A DNA stretch of 64,000 nucleotides from JBEBVQ01 sp037190845 (GCA_037190845.1 JBBCJI010000024.1:62001-126000), one strand, 5' to 3'; numbered from the stretch's first letter, positions 44,914 to 54,469 are shown. Made by a program: numbers and translations. Notes: a model not told the origin generated them from the sequence alone.

Positions 44914-46150
44914 AAAAAGTCCGGCTGCCAAAAATGCTAAACAGGCTAAAGTGACAGTATCTGCAGCGAAACCTGCCCGTGCAACCGCAAAGAAGACGGC
45001 TGCTAAACCACAGGCTGCTAAAGCAGTGCAGAAGAAGGCGGCTACTCCTCCTAAAAAGAAGGCCACGTCTAAAAAAGCTCCTGTAAAGAAGACGCCAGTA
45101 AAAAAAGCTCCTGCGAAGAAGGTCGCAGTAAAAGCAGCAGTGAAAAAAGCGCCGGTAAAGAAAGCAGCACTTGCTAAAAAGAAAGCAGCCGTGACGGTAA
45201 AAAAAGTGGCCGGCAAGAAAACACCTATGACAAAGAAAACAGTAACTCCCGGTAATAGTAATAAAAAAGAGGTATCATCATCGAAAAAGGCGGTTGTAAA
45301 AGGTAAGACAACAAATCCGGCTGCAAAAAAGGCGACAGTAACGAAAAAGTCTGTTACCAAAAAAGTGACCCCGGCAGCTAAGGTTGACGTGAAAAAGAAA
45401 CCGGCGTCAGCGCAGTCCTCAAAAGGAACAGCCAAAGCCAGTGCCACAGCAAAGCCGGTAGTAAAACCTATTGACAAAAAGGCTACTGTCAAAGTAACCC
45501 CGGTTAATAAAAAGACAGTTGCTGCCAAGCCTAAAGTTGGAAAGGCGCCTGCCCGGACTATCGTAAAGGCAGGATTGCCGGTGATGCCTAAGTCTCAGCC
45601 TGCGGTGGCTAAGCCCGCCCCGGTTGTGCCGCGTACAGAGAAAAAGCCTGCGGTGGTTGTAGCCCATCGCAGATTGGAAAATAAATCTAAAAAAGCAGAC
45701 GAAGCTGGAAAAACAATGATCAACTATCAACCTGAATTTACACGCTCTATCCTGGACGAACCAAGGCAGTCCGGTCCCGTTTACCGTTACAGTGACGAAG
45801 AACTTGTTGAATTTAAAGAATTAATTCAGGGACGGCTTGAAAGCGCCCGCAAAGAACTGGTATACCTGCAGGGGCTGATTACCCGCAAAGACGAAGCTGG
45901 TACGGAAGACACTGAAAACCGTTATATGAATATGGAAGACGGTAGTGGCGCTATGGAACGTGAACAACTGGCGCAATTGGCAAGCCGTCAGATACAGTTT
46001 ATCAATCATCTGGAGAAGGCGCTCATCCGTATTGAAAATAAGACATATGGTATCTGTCGCGTAACCGGCAAACTGATAGATAAAGCCCGCCTGCGTGCTG
46101 TACCTCACGCTACCCTGAGCATTGAGGCCAAAAAAACAATGAATAAATAA
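44903..46150 (+). CDS. Lys/Ala-rich protein fused to a degenerate DksA/TraR domain
   Basis: 415 residues. The first ~270 are Lys, Ala, Pro and Val in AAKK/APVKK repeats like histone H1 or bacterial HU tails. The last 144, from Met272, form a DksA/TraR unit: YSDEELVEFKELIQGRLESARKEL helix, ENRYMNMEDGS tip and YGICRVTGKLI. Only one of the four zinc Cys remains. The DksA half alone is the usual length of this family in Bacteroidota. It starts 11 bases before the end of ileS, so the two are coupled. A role in binding DNA and RNA polymerase is an inference. Confidence 0.85.
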   Translation: MATKKSPAAKNAKQAKVTVSAAKPARATAKKTAAKPQAAKAVQKKAATPPKKKATSKKAPVKKTPVKKAPAKKVAVKAAVKKAPVKKAALAKKKAAVTVKKVAGKKTPMTKKTVTPGNSNKKEVSSSKKAVVKGKTTNPAAKKATVTKKSVTKKVTPAAKVDVKKKPASAQSSKGTAKASATAKPVVKPIDKKATVKVTPVNKKTVAAKPKVGKAPARTIVKAGLPVMPKSQPAVAKPAPVVPRTEKKPAVVVAHRRLENKSKKADEAGKTMINYQPEFTRSILDEPRQSGPVYRYSDEELVEFKELIQGRLESARKELVYLQGLITRKDEAGTEDTENRYMNMEDGSGAMEREQLAQLASRQIQFINHLEKALIRIENKTYGICRVTGKLIDKARLRAVPHATLSIEAKKTMNK

Positions 46151-46157
46151 TGTGTAG

Positions 46158-46177
46158 AGACGCGATGTATCGCGTCT
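46158..46177. repeat. Palindrome AGACGCGAT...ATCGCGTCT
   Basis: 9-base perfect arms, 8 bases past the stop of the DksA-like gene. It belongs to a GAGACGCGATGTATCGCGTCTC-type repeat family known from other genomes and might also end transcription. Confidence 0.5.
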
Positions 46178-46205
46178 GTCTATATATTGTTAAATAAACA
46201 TTGAG

Positions 46206-46246
46206 AAAACACTGTTCTATCTCACGATGGAACAGTGTTTTTATTT
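46206..46246 (+). terminator. Rho-independent terminator
   Basis: AAAACACTGTTC (46206-46217) pairs perfectly with GAACAGTGTTTT (46230-46241) and is followed by T-rich sequence. It ends the ileS/DksA-like operon. Confidence 0.8.
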
Positions 46247-46269
46247 GCGTTGTATTAATCTCCGGTTTA

Positions 46270-46419
46270 GGCGCAATTCAAATTTTCGCTTTTTTACTTC
46301 ACGGTATTCATTGCGACCCTTCGACAAGCTCAGGGCTCAATGACCGACATTAAAAGACGGTTGCTGAGCTCGTCGAAGCAATATTACGTTTTAAGATAGC
46401 GAAAATTTGAATTCCACCC
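46270..46419. mobile_element. MITE-like element, copy 2, with 9-bp target duplication
   Basis: 150 bp, inverted relative to 33609-33745. The ends carry ATTCAAATTTTCGCT as inverted repeats, and the inside shares CTCAGCAACCGTCTTTTAATG and the TTCGAC/GTCGAA palindrome. TCCGGTTTA flanks it on both sides (46261-46269 and 46420-46428). It sits between the terminator above and the thiolase gene. Confidence 0.8.
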
Positions 46420-46443
46420 TCCGGTTTACAGTTCGTTATTTTC

Positions 46444-46457
46444 CAGTAAATTTACTG
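46444..46457. promoter_or_regulatory. Perfect 14-bp palindrome upstream of thiolase
   Basis: CAGTAAATTTACTG, 24 bases before the thiolase ATG, followed by a GTACGTAC palindrome. Such sites bind TetR- or FadR-type repressors of fatty-acid genes; a candidate only. Confidence 0.4.
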
Positions 46458-46480
46458 TACGTACACCAATCCGATACCTT

Positions 46481-47656
46481 ATGCAAACAGCTTATATCAT
46501 AGCCGGCTACCGTACGGCAGTCGGAAAAGCGAAACGCGGTGGCTTCCGGTTTTACCGTCCGGATGACCTTGCTGTAGATGTGATCAAGGGATTGCTGGCT
46601 TCCGTGCCGCAACTGGACACGAAGTTGATAGATGATGTTATTGTTGGTAACGCTGTACCGGAAGCAGAGCAAGGGTTACAGGTCGGCCGCATCATTGCCA
46701 ACCGCGCGATCGGAGATTGGGTCCCTGGTGTTACCGTAAACCGTTATTGTGCTTCGGGGCTGGAAACCATCGCCGTCGCCACAGCTAAAATACAGACGGG
46801 CATGGCGGATTGCATCATTGCCGGTGGCACGGAGAGTATGAGCCTGGTGCCTGCTTCGGGCTGGCGTACGATGCCTAATTACGAGATCGCAAAAGAAGCG
46901 CCTGATTATTATCTGAGCATGGGACTTACTGCCGAACAGGTAGCGCAGGATTTCAAGGTGTCGCGCGAAGATCAGGATGCTTTTGCATATCAGTCACATC
47001 AGAAAGCGATTCATGCGATTGAGTCAGGATATTTCAAAAAAGGAATATTACCGGTAACGGTTAAGGAAACTTATATCAACGACAAAGGAAAAAAGGCGGT
47101 TCGTGAGTTTGTCGTAGATACCGACGAAGGGCCACGGGCAGATACATCACCCGAAGCGCTTGCTAAATTACGGCCGGTATTTGCACAGGATGGTACGGTA
47201 ACGGCCGGTAATTCATCCCAGACTTCCGACGGAGCGGCTTTTGTGATCGTGATGAGCGAATCGTTGATGAATAATTTGGATTTACAACCCTGGGGCCGGT
47301 TGGTTGCCTGTGCCAACGCGGGTGTGGATCCCCGGATCATGGGCATCGGCCCGGTAGCGGCTGTGCCGAAAGTACTGAAGCAGGCGGGTATGAAACTGGA
47401 TCAGATTGATCTGGTAGAATTAAACGAAGCATTTGCATCCCAGTCGCTGGCTGTGATCCGCGAATTGGGTCTGACCCCGGATATTGTCAATATTAATGGT
47501 GGCGCAATTGCCTTGGGTCATCCCCTGGGCTGCAGCGGCGCCAAGCTTACGATCCAGAATCTGCATGACCTGGAACGACTCAATAAAAAGTATGGTATGG
47601 TTACCGCCTGTGTAGGTGGAGGGCAAGGTATTGCCGGAATCATTGAACGGATGTAA
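46481..47656 (+). CDS. Acetyl-CoA C-acyltransferase (thiolase)
   Basis: 391 residues. Acylation site VNRYCASGLETIA (Cys near residue 89), then NGGAIALGHPLGCSGA with the catalytic His near residue 347, and the second Cys in VTACVGGGQGIAG near 377. The group is the degradative FadA/FadI thiolase rather than the biosynthetic one, judged on the N-terminal YRTAVGKAKRGGF. It splits 3-ketoacyl-CoA to acetyl-CoA. No other beta-oxidation gene is adjacent. Confidence 0.92.
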   Translation: MQTAYIIAGYRTAVGKAKRGGFRFYRPDDLAVDVIKGLLASVPQLDTKLIDDVIVGNAVPEAEQGLQVGRIIANRAIGDWVPGVTVNRYCASGLETIAVATAKIQTGMADCIIAGGTESMSLVPASGWRTMPNYEIAKEAPDYYLSMGLTAEQVAQDFKVSREDQDAFAYQSHQKAIHAIESGYFKKGILPVTVKETYINDKGKKAVREFVVDTDEGPRADTSPEALAKLRPVFAQDGTVTAGNSSQTSDGAAFVIVMSESLMNNLDLQPWGRLVACANAGVDPRIMGIGPVAAVPKVLKQAGMKLDQIDLVELNEAFASQSLAVIRELGLTPDIVNINGGAIALGHPLGCSGAKLTIQNLHDLERLNKKYGMVTACVGGGQGIAGIIERM

Positions 47657-47751
47657 CCAGGTTTATGCTGTCAGGCCGGAGTGTAGTCCCAACTTTACAA
47701 GGCCCGTTGTGTTCCTGTCTGTCCGGGTAATTGAATATCCGGCAGCAGCAT

Positions 47752-48189
47752 TTATTCTTGTCTTGTGTACAACGATAAATTGTATTCGATGATATGCAGG
47801 ATCTTTCCAAGATCTCTCGCGATGCTAATACTATATTTTGTGCCTGATGATTTCCCATCCCAAAATGCGATTACAATATCGGAGTATGCAATGATGTGAT
47901 GATTTCTGTTAAGCCCTGCAAGTATATTGTATGCATTCCCGTGTTTATCCGTTTTCTTAAGGCAGGGTTCTGACAGATCACTCCAGTTGGCAGGGAATAC
48001 TTTCAAGTCCAGTCCATTTTCATGGGCGTACGCTGCGGCTAAACTATCAGCGCCCTTTGCGCCTCCGGATACGATCGTATCTATATTTTTATAGGCCTTA
48101 CGGTATTCATTGATCTCATGGAACAGAAGGGATTTGTCGGTAAATGATCTGGACCCGATGATCGCCATTTTTTTTATTGTATCTGACAT
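47752..48189 (-). CDS. SLOG-superfamily (YspA/DUF2493-like) protein
   Basis: 145 residues with a Rossmann-like start MAIIGSRSFTD, then VSGGAKGADSLAAAYA near residue 44, FPANWSD, a conserved LNRNHHII and IAFWDGKSSGT near residue 109. This is the YspA/DUF2493-like branch of the SLOG superfamily, which binds nucleotides or nucleotide-derived ligands. Some relatives feed small-molecule defence signals, but this gene is not near defence genes. Confidence 0.75.
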   Translation of the reverse strand: MSDTIKKMAIIGSRSFTDKSLLFHEINEYRKAYKNIDTIVSGGAKGADSLAAAYAHENGLDLKVFPANWSDLSEPCLKKTDKHGNAYNILAGLNRNHHIIAYSDIVIAFWDGKSSGTKYSISIARDLGKILHIIEYNLSLYTRQE

Positions 48190-48323
48190 TTGATAAACAG
48201 AAAATGTATTTAATTGAAGTTTATAAAATGTATTATTATGGAGTATAGCCTGCAGTTGTATCAGGTCTGATTGTTTATTTTTGATTTAAGTATGAGTATT
48301 TAAAAACAGGCAGGATATGCTAT

Positions 48324-49247
48324 TTACGCCTGTTCCGTTTTTTTGATCACCTTCGTTGCCGTAGCAACAATACCTGCAATGTCCGAAAGATCGGTAGGCA
48401 GGATCATGGTATTGTTGGTTTTGGCCAGCTTGCCGAATTCGGCGATATATTGTTCGGCAATGCGCAGATTCACAGCATCTTTACCGCCCTCTCCCTGTAT
48501 GGCTGCGGCAATCTCACGAATGCCTTTGGCAGTGGCCAGGGCTATGGCTTCGATCTCGGCGGCGCTGCCGTCCGCTTCGTTGATCCGTTTCATCTTTTCA
48601 CCTTCCGACCGTGCGATCAGTTCCCGCTTTTCACCTTCTGCCCGGTTGATCTGCGCCTGCATATCTCCCTCGGATGTGGCGATATTGGCCCGCTTTTCAC
48701 GTTCTGCCCGCATCTGCTTTTCCATCGCATCCTTGATGCTCTGCGGCGGGGTGATATTCTTGACTTCATAGCGGGTCACCTTGATACCCCAGGGTTCGCT
48801 GGCCTTGTCTACAGCATCTACGATGATGCTGTTCATGCTTTCACGTTCTTCAAATGTACGGTCAAGCTCCATGCGTCCGATGATGCTCCGCATGGTGGTT
48901 TGTGCGAGCTGGATGACCGCAAACCGGTAGTTGTCAATACCATAGGATGCCTTTGGCGCATCCATAACCTGGAGATATAAGACACCGTCCACCTCCACCG
49001 CAATATTGTCTTTGGTGATACAGGTCTGTGCTGCTACATCAATCACCTGCTCTTTGAGCGTATGCCGGTAAGCGATGCGGTCTACGAATGGGATGATCAC
49101 ATGAAAGCCGGCCATGAGCGTGGCTTTGTATTTCCCGAACCGCTCCACGATATATACGGAGCGTTGCGGTACAATGCGTATCGTGGTGAGAAACAATACA
49201 ATGGCCAGGATCGCCAGGCCGAAAAAGACAATGGTATTTGCGTTCAT
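48324..49247 (-). CDS. SPFH/Band 7 (stomatin-like) membrane protein
   Basis: 307 residues. An N-terminal membrane helix (TIVFFGLAILAIVLFL) is followed by the Band 7 core VPQRSVYIVERFGKYKATLMAG, a coiled coil with NRAEGEKRELIARSEGEKMKR, and a C-terminal region like QmcA/paraslipins. It builds membrane scaffolds and usually pairs with NfeD, which is its upstream neighbour with a 4-base overlap. Confidence 0.92.
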   Translation of the reverse strand: MNANTIVFFGLAILAIVLFLTTIRIVPQRSVYIVERFGKYKATLMAGFHVIIPFVDRIAYRHTLKEQVIDVAAQTCITKDNIAVEVDGVLYLQVMDAPKASYGIDNYRFAVIQLAQTTMRSIIGRMELDRTFEERESMNSIIVDAVDKASEPWGIKVTRYEVKNITPPQSIKDAMEKQMRAEREKRANIATSEGDMQAQINRAEGEKRELIARSEGEKMKRINEADGSAAEIEAIALATAKGIREIAAAIQGEGGKDAVNLRIAEQYIAEFGKLAKTNNTMILPTDLSDIAGIVATATKVIKKTEQA

Positions 49248-49702
49248 GATGGTTCTGTTTTTAGCGGTTCGACAATGAGCCGGATGCTTTTAAAGCCGGT
49301 GATGACCAGTGTCTGTCCTTTGATTACGGGAACAGAGGAAACGGCTTCCCAGTTGGTGCCGCGGAAAGAAACTTTACCCGGTGTATTGGCGCCAAAATCC
49401 TCAAGCGCTGTGACGGTATGTCCGATATAATCGCTCTCCAACTCTGCCGATGGTCCCTGCCGGAAATTCGTATATTTTTCGCGGATCGCTTTACGTAACA
49501 ACGCCAGGCTGACGAGGGAAGAGACCAGGAAGATGACCAACTGTACATTAAGCCCGATATCAAAAAACAGGCAGCAAAGCGCCGTTACCCATGCACCGAG
49601 TCCGAAGAAAATAAGCACCAGTCCGGGCATGACCAGTTCGCCCAGCAGGAGCAAAAGCCCTACCAGAAACCAGACAACTCCGGTTGTAATAATATTCCCC
49701 AT
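49244..49702 (-). CDS. NfeD family membrane protein (short form)
   Basis: 152 residues with three hydrophobic segments and a C-terminal OB-like fold (TPGKVSFRGTNWEAVSS...KGQTLVITGFKSIRLIV). No serine-protease domain is present, so this is the short NfeD that anchors or adjusts stomatin partners. Stop and the start of the SPFH gene overlap (ATGA). Confidence 0.9.
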   Translation of the reverse strand: MGNIITTGVVWFLVGLLLLLGELVMPGLVLIFFGLGAWVTALCCLFFDIGLNVQLVIFLVSSLVSLALLRKAIREKYTNFRQGPSAELESDYIGHTVTALEDFGANTPGKVSFRGTNWEAVSSVPVIKGQTLVITGFKSIRLIVEPLKTEPS

Positions 49703-49844
49703 GCTACGTGTATAGAAGTTAAATTTATAAATAAAGATACAGATAATTGGGTGTTTTTATGTTTTCCTGATAACCGGCTGCTTGCCACGGACAAAATCCC
49801 TCCTGCTTTTTAGTTATCTTGCACCGTTTTTCAACAGGTTAAAA

Positions 49845-51935
49845 ATGGATTTTAAAAGGATACTGGTCACGGCTGCATTGCCTTATGCCAATGGACCTGT
49901 GCATATCGGTCATCTGGCCGGCTGCTATATCCCGTCAGATATATATGTGCGTTATCAGCGTGCCCAAAAACGGGACGTGAAGTTTATATGTGGCAGCGAC
50001 GAACACGGAGTGCCGATCACCATCCGTGCTATGAAGGAAGGCACCACGCCCCAGGCAGTTGTGGATAAATATCACGGTATTATAAAGGACAGCTTTGAAC
50101 GGATGGGTATCTCTTTTGATATCTATGCCCGGACGTCCGACAAGCTGCATCACGACACGGCACAGGCTTTCTTCAAAAAGCTCTATGACGACGGAGCTTT
50201 TGAAGTGAGGGAAACGGAGCAGTACTTTGACGAGGAAAAGCAGGTGTTCCTGGCCGATCGTTATATTATCGGTACATGCCCGGTTTGCGGTAATGATAAT
50301 GCCTATGGAGACCAGTGCGAGAAATGTGGTTCCACACTTTCTCCGGAGCAGCTTGGGAATCCCCGCAGTGCGTTGAGCAATGCGGTTCCCGTAAAGAGAC
50401 CGACACAGCACTGGTACTTTCCGCTCAATAAATATGAAGACTGGCTGAAGGAATGGATCGTGGAGGGCAAAAAAGACGAGTGGAAGGCCAATGTGTTCGG
50501 GCAGTGTAAAAGCTGGCTGGATAATGGGCTGCAGCCCCGCGCCATGACGCGCGACAGCAACTGGGGGGTGCCTGTACCGTTGACCGGGGCAGAAGGCAAG
50601 GTGCTGTATGTGTGGTTCGATGCACCGATCGGTTATATCAGCGCTACTAAGCAGCTTACAGAGATGTGGAGCGACTATTGGTGCAAGGAGGATACGAAGC
50701 TGGTGCATTTCATCGGTAAGGATAATATTGTGTTCCATTGCATCATCTTCCCGGCGATGCTGAAGGCGCACGGAGGCTTTGTGATGCCGGATAATGTGCC
50801 GGCCAATGAGTTTCTGAATATTGAAGGACAGAAAGTGTCCACCTCACGTAACTGGGCGGTATGGGTACATGAGTATCTCAACGATTTCCCTGATCAGCAG
50901 GATGTATTGCGGTATGTATTGTGTGCCAATGCGCCGGAGACGAAGGATAATGATTTTACCTGGAAGGAGTTTCAGGATCGGAATAATAATGAACTCGCGG
51001 CGATCTTCGGCAACTATGTGAACCGGGCCTTTGTACTGATGCACAAGCTGTGCAACGGACGTATGCCTCCCTTGCATGAAGCGGTTATGGATGACCGTGA
51101 CCAGGCTTTGATCGAAGATATACGGCTGGCGAAGCAACTTGTGGAAACGGGGATTGAGCAGTATAAATTCAGGGATGCCCTGTCGGCGGTGATGGATCTT
51201 GCCCGTAAGGGTAATAAATACATGCAGGATAAGGAACCCTGGATCCTTGCAAAGACGCTGGCCGAAAATCCGGATAGCCAGCAGTTAATCGACAACTGTC
51301 TGCACCTGTGCCTGCAACTTACAGCCAATCTGGCAATTCTGGTAAATCCGTTCCTGCCGTTTACGGCGGTCCGGATGTGCCATATGATGAAAGTGGTAGA
51401 CCGTATGCTGGAATGGGAGAATGCCGGTCGGATCGATCTGCTGAAACCGAATTATCCGTTGCGTGCGCCCGAAATTTTATTTAGAAAAATTGAAGATACA
51501 GAAGTGGAAGCCCAAAGAGAGAAACTAACGGCGAATCTCGCTACAGCTCCGGGTGCGACAACAGAAGAAATGCCTGTTATTACAGAACCGAAAGCTGTGC
51601 CGTACAAACCGGAGATCGTTTTCGATGATTTTGCAAAGATTGATTTGCGTGCCGGCACGGTCCTGCAGGCAGAAAAGGTGGAAAAGGCGGACAAGCTGCT
51701 GAAGCTTGAGGTGGATATGGGATCGGAAAAAAGAACGATCGTATCGGGTATTGCGCAGCACTTCGCTCCGGAAGAGATTGTCGGCAAGCAGGTGACGGTA
51801 GTGGTAAACCTTGCTCCGCGGAAGATGCGCGGCATCGAAAGTCAGGGTATGATCCTGATGGCTGAAGATGCGGATGGTAAGCTGGTATTTGTGGCGCCGG
51901 AAAGGGATGTGGCGCCAGGGAGCGGAGTCAGTTAG
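49845..51935 (+). CDS. metG: Methionyl-tRNA synthetase
   Basis: 696 residues from the ATG at 49845. HIGH-motif PVHIGHLAGCY near residue 20, four zinc-ligand Cys in CPVCGNDNAYGDQCEKCG near residue 145, and KVSTSRN (the KMSKS region) near residue 330. The C-terminal ~110 residues form an EMAPII/Trbp111-like tRNA-binding domain (FAKIDLRAGTVLQAEKVEKADKLL). It charges tRNA-Met. The C-terminal domain is joined to the main body by an Ala/Thr/Glu-rich linker. Confidence 0.95.
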   Translation: MDFKRILVTAALPYANGPVHIGHLAGCYIPSDIYVRYQRAQKRDVKFICGSDEHGVPITIRAMKEGTTPQAVVDKYHGIIKDSFERMGISFDIYARTSDKLHHDTAQAFFKKLYDDGAFEVRETEQYFDEEKQVFLADRYIIGTCPVCGNDNAYGDQCEKCGSTLSPEQLGNPRSALSNAVPVKRPTQHWYFPLNKYEDWLKEWIVEGKKDEWKANVFGQCKSWLDNGLQPRAMTRDSNWGVPVPLTGAEGKVLYVWFDAPIGYISATKQLTEMWSDYWCKEDTKLVHFIGKDNIVFHCIIFPAMLKAHGGFVMPDNVPANEFLNIEGQKVSTSRNWAVWVHEYLNDFPDQQDVLRYVLCANAPETKDNDFTWKEFQDRNNNELAAIFGNYVNRAFVLMHKLCNGRMPPLHEAVMDDRDQALIEDIRLAKQLVETGIEQYKFRDALSAVMDLARKGNKYMQDKEPWILAKTLAENPDSQQLIDNCLHLCLQLTANLAILVNPFLPFTAVRMCHMMKVVDRMLEWENAGRIDLLKPNYPLRAPEILFRKIEDTEVEAQREKLTANLATAPGATTEEMPVITEPKAVPYKPEIVFDDFAKIDLRAGTVLQAEKVEKADKLLKLEVDMGSEKRTIVSGIAQHFAPEEIVGKQVTVVVNLAPRKMRGIESQGMILMAEDADGKLVFVAPERDVAPGSGVS

Positions 51936-51998
51936 TGACAATCCTGACGTTGGGGCAATCCTGCGTGATTGCCCATATACTCACCTTATTTGATTGAT

Positions 51999-53294
51999 AT
52001 GAAAAAGACAACATGGTGGATCTTTGGTAGTATCCTCGCACTGGTGCTGGTAATTGTTATTGGCCGGCTGAGAGGGGATAAAGGTATTGAGGTAATGGCA
52101 GAAGCCGTTGCCCGCCATACCGTGGTGGAGACGGTGACGGCCAGCGGTAAGATCTATCCGGAGACGGAGGTGAAGATCAGCCCGGAAGTGAGCGGCGAAA
52201 TCGTAGAACTGACGGTAGCGGAAGGCGATAGCGTAGCCCGCGGTCAGTTGCTGGTAAAGATCAATCCGGCTATTTACAGTTCGATGGTGAGTCAGGCCTC
52301 AGCCAGTGTGGCACAGTCGCGTTCTTCTGCGCGTAATGCAGAAGAGATGGCCAGCCAGTCGAAAGCGCAGTATGATCTTGCGCTGGCAACTTATGAGCGC
52401 AACAAGGAACTGCATAAAGAAAAGGTCATCTCACAACTTGAATTCGAACAGGCGGAGGCTAATTACAAAGGAGCGCTTGCTACTTATGAGGCATCCCGCG
52501 CGAGTGCTGCTGGTGGCGGATTTGGTGTGGAGGCGGCTAATGCCAACCTGCTGCAGGCACAGGAAAATCTACGACGGACAACGATCTTCGCGCCGGTATC
52601 CGGTGTGATCTCACAACTCAATGTAAAGAAAGGGGAACGGATGGTTGGTACGGCCCAGATGGCAGGTACGGAGATGCTCACAATTGCAGATATGAGCCGG
52701 ATAGAGGTGCGGGTGAATGTGAGCGAAACTGATATTGTAAAGGTAAAAGCAGGTGATACGGCGGAGATTGAAGCGGATGCTTACCGGGGACGTACGTTTA
52801 AAGGTACGGTATCGAAGGTGGCGGTGTCATCGGCTGCGAGTAGTACCGGAGCGGCTACGCAGCAGATTAATACAGACCAGGTTACCAATTATGTGGTGCA
52901 TATCCTGATCCTTCCGGAGTCTTATGCGGATCTTGCGGAACAGAAAAAGGAAGGAGCGTTTGTATTTAAGCCGGGCATGTCGGCTTCGGTGTCTATAAGG
53001 ACACGCAAGGCTGAAAATGTACTGGCTATACCGGTAAATGCCGTGACGGTACGCGACTGGCCGGATTCGGTACGTACGAATGCTGCAGCCAGACAGGTTG
53101 TGTTCGTATTGAATAAAGAGAAAAAAACAGTGCATGTGCACGATGTGAAAACGGGCCTTCAGGATGACCGGAATGTTGAGGTGGTGGAAGGACTTAATGA
53201 AAATGAGTTGGTGGTAACGTCGCCTTATGGCGCTATTGCCCGGCTGCTACAGGATGGTACGCGGGTTGTTGTGGTAGATAAGCTGAGTAAGTAG
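51999..53294 (+). CDS. Efflux periplasmic adaptor (MacA/HlyD type)
   Basis: 431 residues from the ATG at 51999. A membrane-anchor helix (WIFGSILALVLVIVI) leads into a lipoyl half-motif VSGEIVELTVAEGDSVARGQ, a coiled coil with Ser/Ala-rich heptads (residues ~90-180), the second lipoyl half-motif APVSGVISQLNVKKGERM and a beta-barrel domain. This is the MacA-like membrane-fusion family. No ABC or RND pump gene follows, so the partner is elsewhere. Confidence 0.85.
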   Translation: MKKTTWWIFGSILALVLVIVIGRLRGDKGIEVMAEAVARHTVVETVTASGKIYPETEVKISPEVSGEIVELTVAEGDSVARGQLLVKINPAIYSSMVSQASASVAQSRSSARNAEEMASQSKAQYDLALATYERNKELHKEKVISQLEFEQAEANYKGALATYEASRASAAGGGFGVEAANANLLQAQENLRRTTIFAPVSGVISQLNVKKGERMVGTAQMAGTEMLTIADMSRIEVRVNVSETDIVKVKAGDTAEIEADAYRGRTFKGTVSKVAVSSAASSTGAATQQINTDQVTNYVVHILILPESYADLAEQKKEGAFVFKPGMSASVSIRTRKAENVLAIPVNAVTVRDWPDSVRTNAAARQVVFVLNKEKKTVHVHDVKTGLQDDRNVEVVEGLNENELVVTSPYGAIARLLQDGTRVVVVDKLSK

Positions 53295-53311
53295 TTTTTG
53301 TGAATTGGAAA

Positions 53312-54376
53312 ATGGATCACTCTGGCGCAAACTCAAATTCTTCAATTAAAAAAAGCATCTTGAATAAACATACAAAAACAGGTATCATCGGTAATGGCAG
53401 TTGGGGGACTGCGCTGGCCAAGATACTGACGGATAACGGACATATGATTCACTGGTGGCTGCGTAAGGAAGAAGCGGTGCAGCATCTTAAGAGCCGGCAC
53501 CATAATCCGGATTACCTTACTTCTGTGCGTTTTATGCCGGGCGCCGTGCTCCCGTCGTCGGATCTGCAGGCAGTGCTTGATCAGTGCGATACGCTTGTGT
53601 TTGCGGTGCCTTCTGCATTTGCGGAAGAGGTGCTGCAACGTGTGCCGGTAGCTGCATGGGCCGAAAAGCGGGTTATCTCTGCGGTGAAGGGGATCATGCC
53701 CGGCACGAATCTGTTGCTGAATGATCATCTTGAGCAGCATTACCAGGTACACCCTGAAAATTATGTAGCGATCACAGGCCCCTGTCATGCGGAAGAGGTG
53801 GCGAACGAACGTTTATCGTATCTCACTTTCTCCGGACTGGATGATTCATTTACTTCAGGAGTAGCCGCAGCATTTGCTAACGATTATATCAATACCACGC
53901 ATAATCATGATATTTGGGGCGCACAACTGGCGGCGGTATTGAAGAATATCTATGCTGTTGGCGCCGGGATGGCGCATGCGCTGGATTATGGCGATAATTT
54001 TCTCAGTGTATATATTACCAACTGCTACCGGGAAATGCACCGGTTCCTGAGGCTCCATTTTGATAAGGTGCATCCTTCTGACGAGTGTCCGGATTTCCAT
54101 ACCAGTGCTTATCTGGGTGATCTGCTGGTGACGTGTTATTCGCTGCACAGCCGTAACAGGAGGTTTGGGACGATGATTGGCAAGGGATACACGGTACATG
54201 CCACAACACTTGAAATGAATATGGTGGCTGAGGGATATTATGCGGCGCGGGGTATGCACCATGTGACAAAGGAAATGCAGACTACACTCCCGATAGCGGA
54301 TATGGTGTACCGGATTTTGTGGGAAAACATGCCGCCGGGTGCATCGTTTCGTGAGTTGGAGAAAGAGCTTTCGTAA
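53312..54376 (+). CDS. gpsA: Glycerol-3-phosphate dehydrogenase [NAD(P)+]
   Basis: 354 residues from the ATG at 53312; a GTG twelve bases earlier or a TTG at 53360 cannot be excluded. The cofactor motif GIIGNGSWGTALA comes early, and KNIYAVGAGMAHALDYGDN near residue 213 carries the catalytic Lys. It makes sn-glycerol-3-phosphate for phospholipids. It lies 18 bases after the adaptor gene, close enough for an operon. Confidence 0.92.
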   Translation: MDHSGANSNSSIKKSILNKHTKTGIIGNGSWGTALAKILTDNGHMIHWWLRKEEAVQHLKSRHHNPDYLTSVRFMPGAVLPSSDLQAVLDQCDTLVFAVPSAFAEEVLQRVPVAAWAEKRVISAVKGIMPGTNLLLNDHLEQHYQVHPENYVAITGPCHAEEVANERLSYLTFSGLDDSFTSGVAAAFANDYINTTHNHDIWGAQLAAVLKNIYAVGAGMAHALDYGDNFLSVYITNCYREMHRFLRLHFDKVHPSDECPDFHTSAYLGDLLVTCYSLHSRNRRFGTMIGKGYTVHATTLEMNMVAEGYYAARGMHHVTKEMQTTLPIADMVYRILWENMPPGASFRELEKELS

Positions 54377-54469
54377 TGTTTGGTGCTTTCCCGTCCCGGT
54401 TTGTTAAAATAAAAGTAACCGTACGGGCTTCCTCCGCTTTGTCGTAATTTAGGACATCGAATTTATATC

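Noticed and set aside
44881..45528. Ala/Phe-rich minus-strand frame opposite the Lys-rich tail
   Set aside because: It is the complement of AAG/GCT-type repeats and only looks like a membrane protein because of that.
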